The notes beneath the pieces are model-generated. The model saw nothing but the letters and a program-made list of their open reading frames with translations. It did no database searches and was not told the origin of the DNA. 64,000 nucleotides of DNA from Lasiodiplodia sp. COLG20. Its lineage: Eukaryota; Ascomycota; Dothideomycetes; Botryosphaeriales; Botryosphaeriaceae. Each line of letters opens with the position of its first letter. Positions within the stretch are counted from its first letter, which is position 1. Both the position numbers and the translations under genes were made by a program. The stretch lies in contig VNWV01000008.1 of the NCBI GenBank assembly GCA_009801085.1, positions 1,302,001 through 1,366,000 on the forward strand, in the 5' to 3' direction. This document shows positions 34,573-45,864 of this stretch, one piece after another.

Positions 34573-36694
34573 GTAGCGGCGCGCACAGGTTAAGATTCGG
34601 ATTCGACGGCGGTGGTGGCTCAGTGATGTTCACTTGGATCAGCGACTTGCTGCGCGTACCCCCTGATCCCGCCAGACGCACGCCGTTAGCTGCCTGTATA
34701 AACATCCGGCCGCGCCGCTCCCAAGCCGCGGATGCGCTCGTTATACCTTAATTTCTCAGCACTTCTCAACAGACTAGCAGACGCTGCGCTTGCGGCTGCA
34801 CCATGATGGGCCTATCAACAATGCAGCGCAACCCACGTTTCTTCGAGAGCAAGGGCCCATGCCTCGGCGATCGCTCGTGTACACATCGTCATCGCCCACA
34901 ACGCCAGCCTCCGCGCGCTCGCTCGGCTCCATGTGGCGCGTGGAGAGCATCCGCAGGAGACGGCGTAGCGTGGTAGTGCGCACCTCGCCCGCCGCCTATC
35001 TCAGATCCAATTGCTACTACATCCTGATGAGGGCAACCCAGCAATTTTGCCCAATCGGCTACCATGCCCGGTCTAGCGCGATGATGGCGCCGCCTGGCGA
35101 TTGGTGCGGCCGCAGGTCAGTCTCTTGCCGTTTCAACGGAATTGCGAAACGAAACGAGTGTCGACTCCAACTGATAAGCATCGCTTTTGCCCTTTGGTGT
35201 GCAGCCTTCCACACCGCCGCCTTCTTATCAGGGTGCTGCATGTCTCGGAAAAGGTGCCTAGGGCGCCACAGGTATATCTCCTGTCGTACCGAGAAAGTTT
35301 CCGCGGCCAGCGGGAGATTGGGCTTGGGCACGGTACCAGAGTCCCAGGACTGATCAATCTCACCCACGTGGATCGACTAGTTCGCTCCCAATGGATTCCG
35401 CAAAGACACGGGCAGACTCTAGCTTTGCTGCGGAACGCCGACTGCATCCGGCCGAGGCGTGTATGATTTGCTAATGCTGTCAGACGGCTACAGAACCCCC
35501 TTGCGCGCATCTGCCTACGTGGTTACGGGCACGTTGGGCAAGAGCTCGGGCCTGAGTGGCTACCGCTCTTGGGCAAGGGGACGATGACGTTAGATGTTAC
35601 GTGAGTGATGAGCTCCACTTTAAGTCTGCCATCAAGTACATCATGCAAAAGCAAAACAACAAAGCGTGATCGTACGACTCGATGCAAGTTGCTTCGGCCC
35701 CCCAAGCTACTGCCTTGCGGATAGCAACGGCAGAAGTATGCTGAAGCCAATCCTTTGCTTCAGCCACGCCAACAGTCCTTACACAGACAAGACGTGCATC
35801 GAGTTGGAGATGCCCAATCAGGCCCCAAGTCACCTTACTAGCGCGACGCACTGGCCCCAATAATTTACCAGTGGACAACGCAGTGCGCATGCGGACATCC
35901 GCCTTGCATCACTACGTTGCTATGGCTGTTATCTATATCTACAATTCGACTACAGAGACCTCGAGCTGGACGGCACGGGTGTCGACGAGCTTTTCCAAGA
36001 TGGCATCCGCAACCCTCACACAACTAATTCCACGTTGACGTCAACCCAAATGCATCTCCAGCAGATTCCACCCTCCTTGTCGGATAGACGTGCAAGGAAC
36101 CCGAGAGTAAGCGGGATTCAGGTACCACCAGAAGCCATGCGGTGTCTGAGTAGAATTTCCATGTAGCCCGGCAATTACTTCGTTCCAAGAGCGTATCTTC
36201 TAAGCTGGAGCTATAGCATCGTTTCTTCCCGTAGCTTCAACTGACAATCTTCCTTTCAGACTGACACTATACAAAGCTAAACGACCAGGTTAATTGCGAG
36301 CGCCCGTACATGGAACTAATAGCACCAGAAGAAGCGGTAATCCATTGCATCGAGCCAGAGACGGGTTCCTTGGGGATCTCCGGTATCGGCCGATAGGGCT
36401 GACTGTGAGCCGAAGGACCGAAAGACCGAAGCACCCCGCATCAGGGTACGAAAGAGAGACGCTAGGCCGAGCGAACGGACTGTGACACAGTCATCATACC
36501 GGAAGACCTCTATTAAGTGTTGCCCAGTGAGCGATTGCCATTCTAGCAGTCATCTTACATTCCTCGATCTGAGATTCGCTCAAGCTTCTGGCCTTGCACC
36601 TCTACGCATCCATCCGTGTTTTCGTGTCCGTTTATATCTGCACTGTCCATTCAATATCGTCACACCATTCAATTTCGCCGCTTGATATCAAACA
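34573..36694. other. 2.1-kb gene-poor stretch
   Basis: No frame here shows a recognisable domain. The longest (34790-35353, plus) is Arg/Ser/Cys-rich with no conserved character. It contains the divergent promoters of KCS1 and the PNPOx-like gene, with a CT-rich leader before 36695. Confidence 0.5.
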
Positions 36695-37544
36695 ATGCCC
36701 AAGTTTTACCCCTCCCTCTCCAGCGATCTGGCTGAATGGCTTCTTGCACAACCGCTGTTCTTCGTCGCCAGCGCCCCAATCGCGGGTGCTCACGTCAACG
36801 TATCTCCCAAGGGCCTCCCATCTCACTCGCTCGCCATAATCAACCAGAACCAGGTCGCCTATCTGGACGCCACGGGCTCTGGCTGTGAGACAATCTCGCA
36901 CATCTACGAGAATGGCCGCGTCACGCTTATGGCGTGCAGTTTTGGCACCTCGCCACGCATCATGCGCCTCTTCTGCACGGGCCGGGTCGTCGAGAGGAAC
37001 AGCAGTCAGTTCGACGAGTGGGTGGCCAAGACCGGCATCAAGGAGGGCATCAAGGCGTGCAGAGCCGTCATAGTCCTTGATGTTTTCAAAGTAGGTCTCC
37101 CTGCCAGTGTGTATCTCGCCCTCGGCCATGACTCACCACGTAGTATCCCAGGTTCAAACGTCGTGTGGTTACGGTGTCCCCGTCCTGTCGCCCAAGGGCT
37201 CTCCGCAGGAGCGTGAGGAAGATGACGTCGAGTCCGACGCCGCAGCCAAGTATTGGGAGGACCGCGACACAATGTCCAACTGGGCAACCAAGATGCTCGC
37301 CAAGGACGGCGCCATTCAAGGCTACCAGCGTCAGAACAACAGCTACAGTCTAGACGGATGTCCCGGTTTGAAGTCTGCACGCAAGTCTTGCGGCGAAATC
37401 TTGCTGTTGGGGGACGTGAGGGCACGTACTAGGCGGATGGTGGTGGGAGAGTGGGGGGCGGTAGTGCTAGGCGCGGTGTTGATGTTGCTGGGAATCATGA
37501 TGGCGAGGGCAGCTGGGCTGGTAGACATTACCGTAAATATGTAA
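36695..37544 (+). CDS. PNPOx-like FMN-binding split-barrel protein with C-terminal anchor
   Basis: Two exons (36695..37090, 37152..37544) give 262 residues. The N-terminus (FYPSLSSDLAEWLLAQPLFF, VASAPIAGAHVNVSPKGLPS) and ATGSGCETISHIYENGRVT with FGTSPRIMRLFCTGRVVE match the fungal pyridoxamine 5'-phosphate oxidase-related family, whose split barrel binds FMN at a dimer interface. VQTSCGYGVPVLSPKG after the intron is also typical. True pyridoxal phosphate synthesis is unlikely for this subgroup; the substrate is unknown. About 25 hydrophobic residues near 230-255 (GAVVLGAVLMLLGIMMARAA) suggest a tail anchor, facing the barrel to the cytosol. The intron is 61 nt, phase 0. Confidence 0.88.
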
Positions 37545-37639
37545 GAAATTGTTGGGGACGAGTGGGAGCAAATCGGTAAGCGGCACTGCTTTCACATTCG
37601 CTACATTCAGTCCGATATGAGCCGAAAGCGTGATTACTA

Positions 37640-37979
37640 CTAGAGAAGGGCAGCGAGACGTTCGGCCTTCGTGGTGTATGCGACCTTGGGAAACTGAACG
37701 TGTGCGAGCCAGGTCACAAAGTCCCCTTGTGCTGTAGTTGCCATTGGCGCCGTCGTTTTAGAAGTTTTGTAGAGAAAAGTATTAGTCACTCTGTTCATCA
37801 CAGCCTCGATCAGATCCTCATCTTCAGGCTCTTCCAGAAGGCCTATTGAAGTACTGTCAAGAACAAGTTTAAGTTGTGGCTCTCCATGGCAGAATGCTAC
37901 TATAGCTATTCAGAGCTTGCAAAACCATTGGGTCCGTCTGGTTCTCCGTTTCCTTTTTGCCCTTCTAGCAACGTAGTGT
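37640..37979 (-). pseudogene. decayed C-terminal modules of the tyrosine-recombinase-like gene
   Basis: Downstream of the stop at 37980 the minus strand still codes, in shifted frames, for pieces that resemble the end of the intact frame. The segment ending at TAG 37640-37642 reads GDFVTWLAHVQFPKV, matching EEFITWLPNVQFVRI of the upstream protein. It is preceded by DLIEAVMNRVTNTFLY, matching ELITDIISAVVRFYY. At least two frame changes separate these parts from the main frame. I read this as a tandemly repeated C-terminal module broken by small indels; unrecognised introns are a weaker alternative. Confidence 0.5.
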
Positions 37980-39880
37980 TTAATGCTTTAGCCAGCCTTT
38001 GTAGTCCTCTGTTATCGAGCGAATACTTGGAGCTGGCTCTGAGATTAGCTCCAAATCTGGCTCTTCAATTGTACTTTTGGCCTTTTCCATGGGGTTGATT
38101 CGGACAAATTGAACATTTGGAAGCCAAGTGATGAACTCTTCCCGGGAAATCGTAGCTGGAGGCGTTGCTGTTTCAGACACTTCCGAAGCAGGTAGAGGTC
38201 CCGATTCTCCGTAGTAGAACCTTACTACAGCGGAAATGATATCCGTAATCAGTTCCTGCGTATAAGCATCACTCAACGGGTCCATTGTCGATTCCTCAGC
38301 TTGAGCCTTTGCAAAGAACTTGTCGCTTTTCTCTTGCTGAATCGCTCTGCTTGCTTTAACACGATGACTGGGAATCTTTACATCAAGTCCATTCTCGTTG
38401 CACCACTCCGCAATCTCAGCGGAGGAATTCTTGTTGAGAACTTCTGCACCAGCGGTGCCGTTTACTGCATACACGACAGTATGGTCCTGGCGGCTCTGTT
38501 CTGCCCGAGCATTGAAGAAGAACTTGTGGGGAGAGCCAGTGTAGATGTCTGTAGTTCCGTTTGCTGTGGATCCGCGAGAGTGTCCCAACTGCGCCCCGGT
38601 GAACTGAGTCGAAACTCCAGTGAAGTTGGATTGGTCCAGGTGAGATAGATCTCGAGCAGCGCCTCGGCGGATTGTTACCGCAGTGATCGTATCTGCTACC
38701 CCACCACACAACCCCATTTCTTTGAGGATATCATTGAATGCTCCGTGGGGCAATGGTTTTGTGAACTCCATGGACGGCTTCTTGGTGGATAGTGTTGAGA
38801 CAACGGAGTACTCAGGGAACCGCCATCGGACAGCGCTCTTGTAGTTTGTCGCATCAGAGAGAACTTCGTCGATGGTCTCGCCAAATACCAAGTCAAGTCT
38901 GATGCAGTGACTCAGTGGGTTGAGAAATGGGCAGGAAGGAAAATCTTGGGGATTGCTCAGAGCTCGGAAAACTCTCGACCCTGGTGTGGTTTGCACTCCT
39001 TTGTGACCCTTTTCATGGTACAGCTTCACGGTTGTTTCCAACGCGGAAATCGGTGGTGGTGAGATGGTTAGGTCAATCAACACTAGCTCAATAATCCTCA
39101 ACTCGATGTCCTTGAACTTTAAGAAGAGATCAGGGTAGCCAGCTTGATCGGGAAATAAGTCCTGGGGTCGAGCTGCAGTTCCGTAGAGGCGGGAGATATC
39201 CAGGAGACTCTGAATGACGGCGTCCGTCTTCTTTGATCTCTTCACGAGATAGTGTTGAAGATAAGCGGTCATTGTATGCCGCATGAGATGTGCACGCACC
39301 CACTTCCGTGGTTGAGCAAGTCCCCGCTGGAGTTGCCCGCTCGCACAAGCCTGATTGAGGAGTGATGTGAGACGAGTTCTGAAGTGTGGCGTTAACATCT
39401 CGGAGAAGTTGCGGTGCTCGAAATTGAGGTTGGTAAACAGAGTATGCATCAAGTGCTCGATGCTTGAAAGCATGGGGATAGACTGAGTGGGCGAGTTTGG
39501 TCGAATCGTGCGAATCGACATCTTTAAAAATACAAGGACTTGATCCCCTGATGGGCCATCTGAGGTAGTAAAGCTAGAGCCTTGTTAGTATAGAACTCTC
39601 CACCATAAAAAGGAAATACATCCCTGTAGCCTGCTTTCTCAATAAATGCCTTCCATGGTCTATACGTACTTCTCAATCTGCTCTGTTCGGTTCGAGTCTT
39701 TTTAAGAGATAACAGATCTTCCGGTCTTCCATTCTGACTACCTGTCCACGCATCTTGACTTTCTTGATCACCATCTTCAATCAAGATATCATTTGCGGCA
39801 CTTTGCATCTGCTCGCATATGGCCTCAAACGGAGGATTGTTCAAGAAATCATGTTGCTGAATGCTCTCACGAGAAGCCAT
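37980..39880 (-). pseudogene. tyrosine-recombinase-like protein of a mobile element, frameshifted
   Basis: Two minus-strand frames, 39524-39880 (118 residues) and 37980-39521 (513 residues), abut. The first ends in a TTTTTAAAG run where one additional T would join them into about 633 residues. In the second, TIRRGAARDL (R285/R286), LGHSRGS (H314) and TTDIYTG (Y327) are arranged like the C-terminal Arg, LGH and nucleophilic Tyr boxes of tyrosine recombinases. KTRTEQSRLRSTYRPWKAF in the first frame looks like the N-terminal arm-binding part. Fungal proteins of this kind include DUF3435 recombinases (Starship captains) and Cryptons; which class applies cannot be decided here. The frameshift and the decayed C-terminus suggest an inactive copy. 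Codon use and GC content are lower than in neighbours, as expected for transferred or mobile DNA. Confidence 0.55.
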
Positions 39881-39898
39881 GTTGAAGGGCCAACAGTG

Positions 39899-40240
39899 GT
39901 CCAGGCGTAGACGTGGGAACAGATACCACGCTCGACATCCGCAAATGAAGCTGTGGTGATTCAGGCGGGCGGGTGCGTGAGCATGGATAGGGACGTGGGA
40001 ACAGTCGCCGCGCTCAACGTCCGCCTCTTCGTCCGCCTCTTGAGGATGAGAGATGGAGCGATGGTAACTCTGGCGGAGTTGTGAGTAAAGACTTCGCGCT
40101 TAACGTTCACCTCTTGAGGGTAAGCAATGAGGGCGGCGGTGGCAATCCAGGCTGAGGCGTAAGAACAGGCGTCTCGATCACCGTCCGCCTCTTAAGGGTA
40201 GGGAATGAGGGCGGCGGCGACTTAGGTGGTGGTGGTTTAG
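39899..40240. repeat. imperfect direct repeats (about 80-110 bp) upstream of the recombinase
   Basis: Three to four diverged copies share, in order, a gggaacag-type start, a cgcgctcaacgt-type block, gtccgcctcttgaggg, and aatgagggcggcgg. Copies are clear near 39975-40060, 40090-40160 and 40165-40235, with a partial one near 39900. They lie directly 5' of the recombinase frame. Confidence 0.6.
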
Positions 40241-40246
40241 GCAATG

Positions 40247-40268
40247 GTGTGTGTGTGTATGTGTGTGT
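40247..40268. repeat. GT microsatellite
   Basis: (GT)n of 22 bp with one A interruption. Confidence 0.9.
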
Positions 40269-40360
40269 AGGGAATAAGAGATGGACGACGCGAGGATAGG
40301 CGCTCTGAGGTCAAAGCTTGGCATTGTATGGTGGTTTGGGCAGGCACGTCGTGGCCTTAG

Positions 40361-40409
40361 CTCGGAGCTCGAAGCTCGGAGCTCGACGCTCCGAGCTTCG
40401 AGCTCCGAG
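40361..40409. repeat. perfect inverted repeat, 22-bp arms, 5-bp spacer
   Basis: Left arm 40361-40382 (begins ctcggagctcgaagc) is the exact reverse complement of the right arm 40388-40409 (begins gctccgagcttcgag), with spacer tcgac. The arms themselves contain repeated GAGCTC-type palindromes. DNA of this form can extrude a cruciform or, if transcribed, a stable hairpin. Confidence 0.92.
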
Positions 40410-41660
40410 GAGGTCGGCCCATCTCTCTTCACCAGCGCGCTACTCGTCAGCACCGATTGTAAGCCATGGCTTCCCTCACGATATTCGACCAGCGGGAGAA
40501 AGTTTACGTCCGCACGAAGCTAGGAGACTACCCTTTAAGCAAGCACCATTAAATATTACACACAAGTTGGGATAATTGAAGCTCCTGTCCAAGTGAACGA
40601 TCTAAGTGCCCGTCTTCTGTCGTAATATCATGGGATCAGACCTTGTATGCCGGTCCGCTGTCTTTATAGTTATCTTTATCAGCTATATTTAGGTATCCTG
40701 TTCACGTACCAACACATTCAGAGTGAATCAACAGATGAAAATATATAAATGCATACCATTTTCAGGGGTCGATGTCTACGAAACAGCTAACTTAAAGTGG
40801 ATCGTGAAACACGTCCACCTCAATCAAGCCAAGTGTGGTCGCGTTTGTGATCCCGGCGTGCATGTGTAACTTTTCGGCCTCCCGTGCATCTCAAACCACC
40901 GATCCCCTCAGCTTTATCGCGCACGGGTGAAACCCTACCCCATTTATCCGTAGCTCGTACTAGGGCTTCTAGCCCCACTCGAGGAACCCCGCTCTGTTGT
41001 CAGATTGATCGACTCCTTGCCGGTTACCGACCGGAAGAGTCACTGCTGAGTGCGGAGCCAAGTAAGCAGATCTTGGAGGCAAAGCGATACACTGTTCGCG
41101 GTGTTTTCAGGGAATCTGTTGCGAGGAAAAATGAAGAATCATATATCCAAAAATACACATTTCCTTGTTGTTGTCTTCTGCTTGCAAAACTGCTGGTTCC
41201 TCGTCTCTCAAGCCTGGTCATATTTTTTTCCCGTTGTCCCTACCCGCCCATGACTAGCCCAAAAATCTCCATCGATTGTACCAACAAAAGCCACAATAAG
41301 GCACCACCCAAAAAATCGAACGCCGTAAACCCAATGCTTGTATCCCTGCTTTGGCATATACAAACCCACCTCCACAAGTCTGTAGAAAAGCAATCCCTCC
41401 TGATGAAAACGCCGTGCTGATGCCATTAGGGCGGACAGAGCGTCCCCACAGCTTCCAGACCAAAGTATATATACAAGGCGTAGGAAGGTGCAGGTCCACG
41501 CCTGTTCGCTTTGCTCGTGCAAGTATGCTCTTATAGATAGCGACCAGCCGATCGAACGAAAAACATGGAAATCCCGGCTAGGGAAAAGGTTGGAGCAAGT
41601 AGAATACTCGCACTGTTTTTTGATAGGGTATTAAGCAGGCCATGCTGCAGTCTTGGAAGA
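40410..41660. other. gene-poor AT-richer stretch
   Basis: Open frames on both strands (for example 40884-41420 plus) lack domain or coding character. The last part is probably the 3' region of the minus-strand gene at 41661. Confidence 0.5.
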
Positions 41661-43228
41661 TTAGACTTGCTCCACGAAGCTCGAAACTCGCGAATCTGCC
41701 TCAGAAGGCCTTCTCTTTTTCTGCAGCTTCTTGGGAGGTTGCTGAGCTCTCAACGCTTCCTCTGTAGGACCAACAGGGAAGGTACCGGGCCGCAGAATCT
41801 CGAACCCGGAGTTAACCTTGCGCAGAACCTGAGAGTCGTGAGTGGTGTAAGCCTGTGGCGCATCGTCGTCAAAGTTGGGGCCACGCGGTTGGTAGGTTTC
41901 GAGGAGCGGCACGGCGTGCGCGGCCGTGTTCTCGGGGTGGCTGTCGCGAGTAGGGCTGCTGACTGATTCCAGAGGAGCCATGAACGGATTCGCGCCTTGG
42001 GCAATGGGAGGAGTAGGCGGCGATGGAGGACCAGACGTCGGGCCGGAAGGTGGCGAGGGCGGACCGGAAGTAGGCGCAGAACGGCTGTAAGGCGCATCCA
42101 GAGACATGCTGCTCCAATCCCCGCTGCGGCCAGTAGGGCGGTCAGGGCGCTCGCGGCGGACCAGAGAGCCGGTCTCGGCTACATGCGACATACGGTGGCT
42201 TTGAAGCAGGCGCAGATCGGTGCGGGGGTCACGAGAACGGGGGACAGCCACCATCGGAGCCTTACCCATGCTCGTGGACCCGACGGTGTCGTCGTCACTT
42301 GACCGATCCGGAGGATTGTTGTCACTGCTACCGCTGGACTTGCGGGAGGAACCATTAGAGCTGAAGTTATAAGCGTAAGGGTTGGCACTGGCAGAGGCTT
42401 CGAGTGAATGTTAGCTTCATCGAGTAATGCAAAGTCGGCTTTCTACTTACCCGAGCGCTCATGCATGGCTTGGGCGTCGTCTTCCTCGCCCTCGAGAGTA
42501 TCCAAAGTAGCCGAGTGCCTCAACATGCTTGCCTGGCTGTAACGGGTGTAAGCCGTCGGCGGAGGGCGATGAGTGCGCACACGCTGGCCGGAAGCAGTTG
42601 AGCCAGGCGAAGAATCGCGGCTGTGGCTTGCGATTCTTTCAGCAGAAACAGCACGATCGAAGCTGGAGGACGGAGGACCACGAGAAGATGGACGGCTGGA
42701 AGGGCCGCTGGAGGGGCCAGCGATCGCAGGCCCGGGAATATCCAAGGCACTCATGGGGCGGGAGTTGGAACCAGAGGCTTCGGGCTTGTCCTGGGCTGAC
42801 TGGGTGGGACTGCTAGGAACAGGTGTGTTTGTGCCAGAAATCCAGATGCCGTCGACCTCGATGCCGCTCTGGATTGCGCGAATACCGAATGGAATGTCGT
42901 CGCCAGACTTTCTCCTCGGTGCGGCGGCGGCTTCGACCATCTGAGGTTCTTGGTCGGCTCTTGCGCCGACGGGCTTCGTCAACTTCTTCAACTTGCGGTT
43001 GGTGTAGAGCACTTTCAACCAGCCGATGAAGATGGTTAGGACCTGTACAAATTAGCTACGAGCACAGACGGTGACGCGCGGGAAGAGGCGTCGTACAATT
43101 GCGCATGCCAGCACCTGTCATGGAGAAGTGTTAGCCGTCGGAAGGGACCTCGCAGACGGGTAGGGGCATAGACTCACGAAGGTCATCTTCTGCCATAGCG
43201 CCCAGTCGACGAAAAAGACCTTGCCCAT
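41661..43228 (-). CDS. single-pass membrane protein with long disordered tail, unrecognised
   Basis: Four exons, complement(join(41661..42397,42451..43042,43097..43114,43178..43228)), give 465 residues. The start MGKVFFVDWALWQKMTF is joined by an 18-nt microexon (VLACAI) to VLTIFIGWLKVLYTNRKLKK, making one continuous membrane helix at about 14-34 with a basic flank. Without the microexon the frame holds but the helix is too short, which supports it. The remaining 420 residues are Ser/Pro/Arg-rich and disordered, with FGIRAIQSGIEVDGIWISG at 70-90 as the only conserved-looking block. A short luminal N-terminus and a cytosolic tail are inferred. Such architecture is known from conserved but uncharacterised Pezizomycotina proteins; no function is assigned. 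Confidence 0.8.
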
Positions 43229-45864
43229 GTTGGCGGCGGCGTAGCGATAGCGACAGTGGAAGAGCTAAGTTGTCGGGGAGCAAGGTGCCGCGGCGGAGAA
43301 GACGCAGAGCGAAGAAGAGAAAACGAATGAAGCAACGAATGTAAGGCAGTGAAGGCGATGGAGCTCGAGTCTTGGCGACAATGGTGTGAGCAGGCGGTTT
43401 GCTTCTCTTAAGGCAAGAGCGTTCCGGAAGCCTCAACGTGGAGCACCCCCCCGGCGTGGTTCGTATTGCGGCAACTGGTGCTTGGCGGACGGGCTGGCCG
43501 ATCCAGGAACAGGAAAGAGGAGGATTCTGAGGCTGACTGGGGCGCGGAAGGGAAGCAGCAGCGGAAAAGAGGGAAAGCTGATGACGTGCGGCCGGCGACG
43601 TCTCACAGAAAACGAGAGCTGGAATTGTGGAAGAGAGAGCCGCCAGGGCAGAGAAGGCGAATTAACGGTGGCACAGGACAATGTTGGGTTGGGCCGGTGT
43701 GTCGGCTGCCATGCTACCTGCAGAAGGCGTGCATGAAAACTGCTCCGTCCGCCAGTCGGGAGGCCGGCGAGCGCTTTATTGGATGCCGACACGGTGCCCA
43801 GGCGCTTCCTGGCCAGTCGCTCTTCACCCTGCCTACGAGCCGCTCAGACAGCTGGGCCAAGACGGCGTAGGCCCAGCACAGGGCCAGTAGGCCGGTGGAG
43901 CACGACAAACACGGAAGCCCAGGGCCAGGATGCTGCTGCACCATCCAATACATGCGACAGCAGCCTGTCCCAATCGGGCGTGCACAGCTGTGCCTGGCCC
44001 GCCGGCGAGACGGCAGCGCGTCTGCAAGCGCCGGCACCAGCGCTCGCGTCTCCGGGACGCCCCGCCATGCGGCGTGCGCCTCAGCGCCGCTCGCAGCGGT
44101 GACGGCTGGCGGGCTGCAGGCGCGGAGCCATGATGGCTAGCAAGCGTTGTGAAACATGGTCGTGGAACGTTTGGACGCCCGTGGCTTGTCGTGGCGCGCG
44201 GTCCCGATGCGATTGACACGTCCCGGCTGGAGCCCGCAAGCGAGCCAATCAGCCCGCCCGCTGCCGTTTGATCTCCGCCAGTGAGGGCGGCACGGCGGGG
44301 GCCTCCTTGCGCGCGCGTCGTCGCCCTTCGCCCTTCATCTATTTTTCACCCGCGGATAAACAGCGTCCACCCGCACGCCTCCACGCCTCGCGCACGAGGA
44401 CCGATGCGTGAAGATAATAATAGCTGGTCAAGCGCACGCGGCACCGCTTATTCTGCATCATGTATGTAGATCTCGTATGCCTGCCGCTTCCAGCTTTTTT
44501 TCTTCTGCTCGCCCACTCGCTTTCGCTTATGCCCCAGCGCCTGCAGGTCAGCCGGCGCTGCCTTGGTCTCTCAGCCCACCGGCCGCTGACATGGCGACAC
44601 ATCTGCAGCTTGTGTTCTATTGCAGCCTTCTCTGCACCGAAGCCACCGGAAAGGGCATCAGCCCTCTGGACCCCGTTGCCTTAATCCAGCCTCAGTGCAA
44701 CACGACCTCGCATTGACCCATATTTTGTTACGGGGCTGTCCGTATTAATCCCGATGCTGGCAAACAGATCGCGGCTCAAACGCACGGCTGCAGCGTGGCG
44801 ACTCGTGCCAGAGAGGACCCTTGGGCGTGGAATCCAGTCCAGACCCGGCAACCGTATTGTTGTGTCCGTTGACCACGTTGAGGCGGCGAGCCATGTGCAG
44901 CTGTAAATAGATCCCGAGCGCAAAGCATGCTGTCTCACGCCCACGCTTCCATCCGATCTGGAATATAACATTCCCGCCTGCAGACTCAATCTTGCGACTC
45001 CACATTCTCCTCGGCGAGCGGCCGCAATGCATGCCACAATGTGGCTTCAATCCTCCCATGGCTAACTTTATCTCCTCGACCGCAGCAGGCGTGCACAAGC
45101 TCGAGGATGGCGTGCTGCTGTCTCCCCAAACGTCCGAGAGCGGCAACCATTGGCGGCTGGGGCGTTCAGGCTTTTCCGGTGTCGATGCTTAACCGGTGGC
45201 GCGCGGAGGCGTGAGCTGCTGTGTGGAGAAATGCGCCATCAGCGCAGAGCATGCGTGCTTCTGGACGACCGACGCTGCTGGTGGGTTTCCCTCCAAACTT
45301 CTCGCAAGGCAAGCCGCATGGGGTCATGGTGGGATGGTTTTCACAAGCCGGAGGTCGCCATCGTACGAGAGGCCGACGACATGGTCCGGCGGCGGCACAG
45401 CGTCGCTCCGCTCCGCACTCGGCCGGCTCAGACCTAACTTTCCACCGAGTGCCGTCGGATATCGGCGTGATTCGACGGGAGCATGCTTGCAACGCACGAA
45501 AGGATAGATGCAATCGCCAGGCAAGCCAGATCTGTGCGGGTGGGCGCTGGACAGCGCATCGAGGCCAATAAGGCGGCGCTTCCAGGCAGGCTGGTGGGGT
45601 TACCTCTGCCAAGTAGCTCCTCGGCCCTCCTCTTGTCGATCAGTCCTTGCCTGCCGTGCCTGCCGCCCCCGGGAGCGACGGCTCCGGGATTTGCAAGGCC
45701 CGGACACATCAAAAGCAGTCGTGACGCTTGCTCCGCGCCCAGCTCTGCCCAGCGCTGCCCGAATCCTGATAATTGCGCTGACCACCGACACTCACACCTG
45801 CGCTCCCCACGACTGCCAGCGTTTGGCCTACGATTGCATCCATACACCCAATTCCATCAGCAGC
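43229..45864. other. 2.6-kb gene-poor, GC-rich stretch
   Basis: Many overlapping frames on both strands, as GC-rich DNA produces by chance; none is recognisable. It separates two divergent genes and must carry both promoters. Confidence 0.5.

Noticed and set aside
34790..35353. 187-residue plus-strand open frame upstream of KCS1
   Set aside because: No conserved segment and Arg/Ser/Cys-rich; it lies where the divergent promoter is expected.
40884..41420. 178-residue plus-strand open frame
   Set aside because: No domain or splice context; Lys/Ser/Cys composition looks random and the opposite strand probably holds a 3' region.
43229..45864. Numerous 60-150-residue frames on both strands
   Set aside because: Overlapping frames in all phases, as expected from GC-rich non-coding DNA; none has a domain or consistent splice sites.
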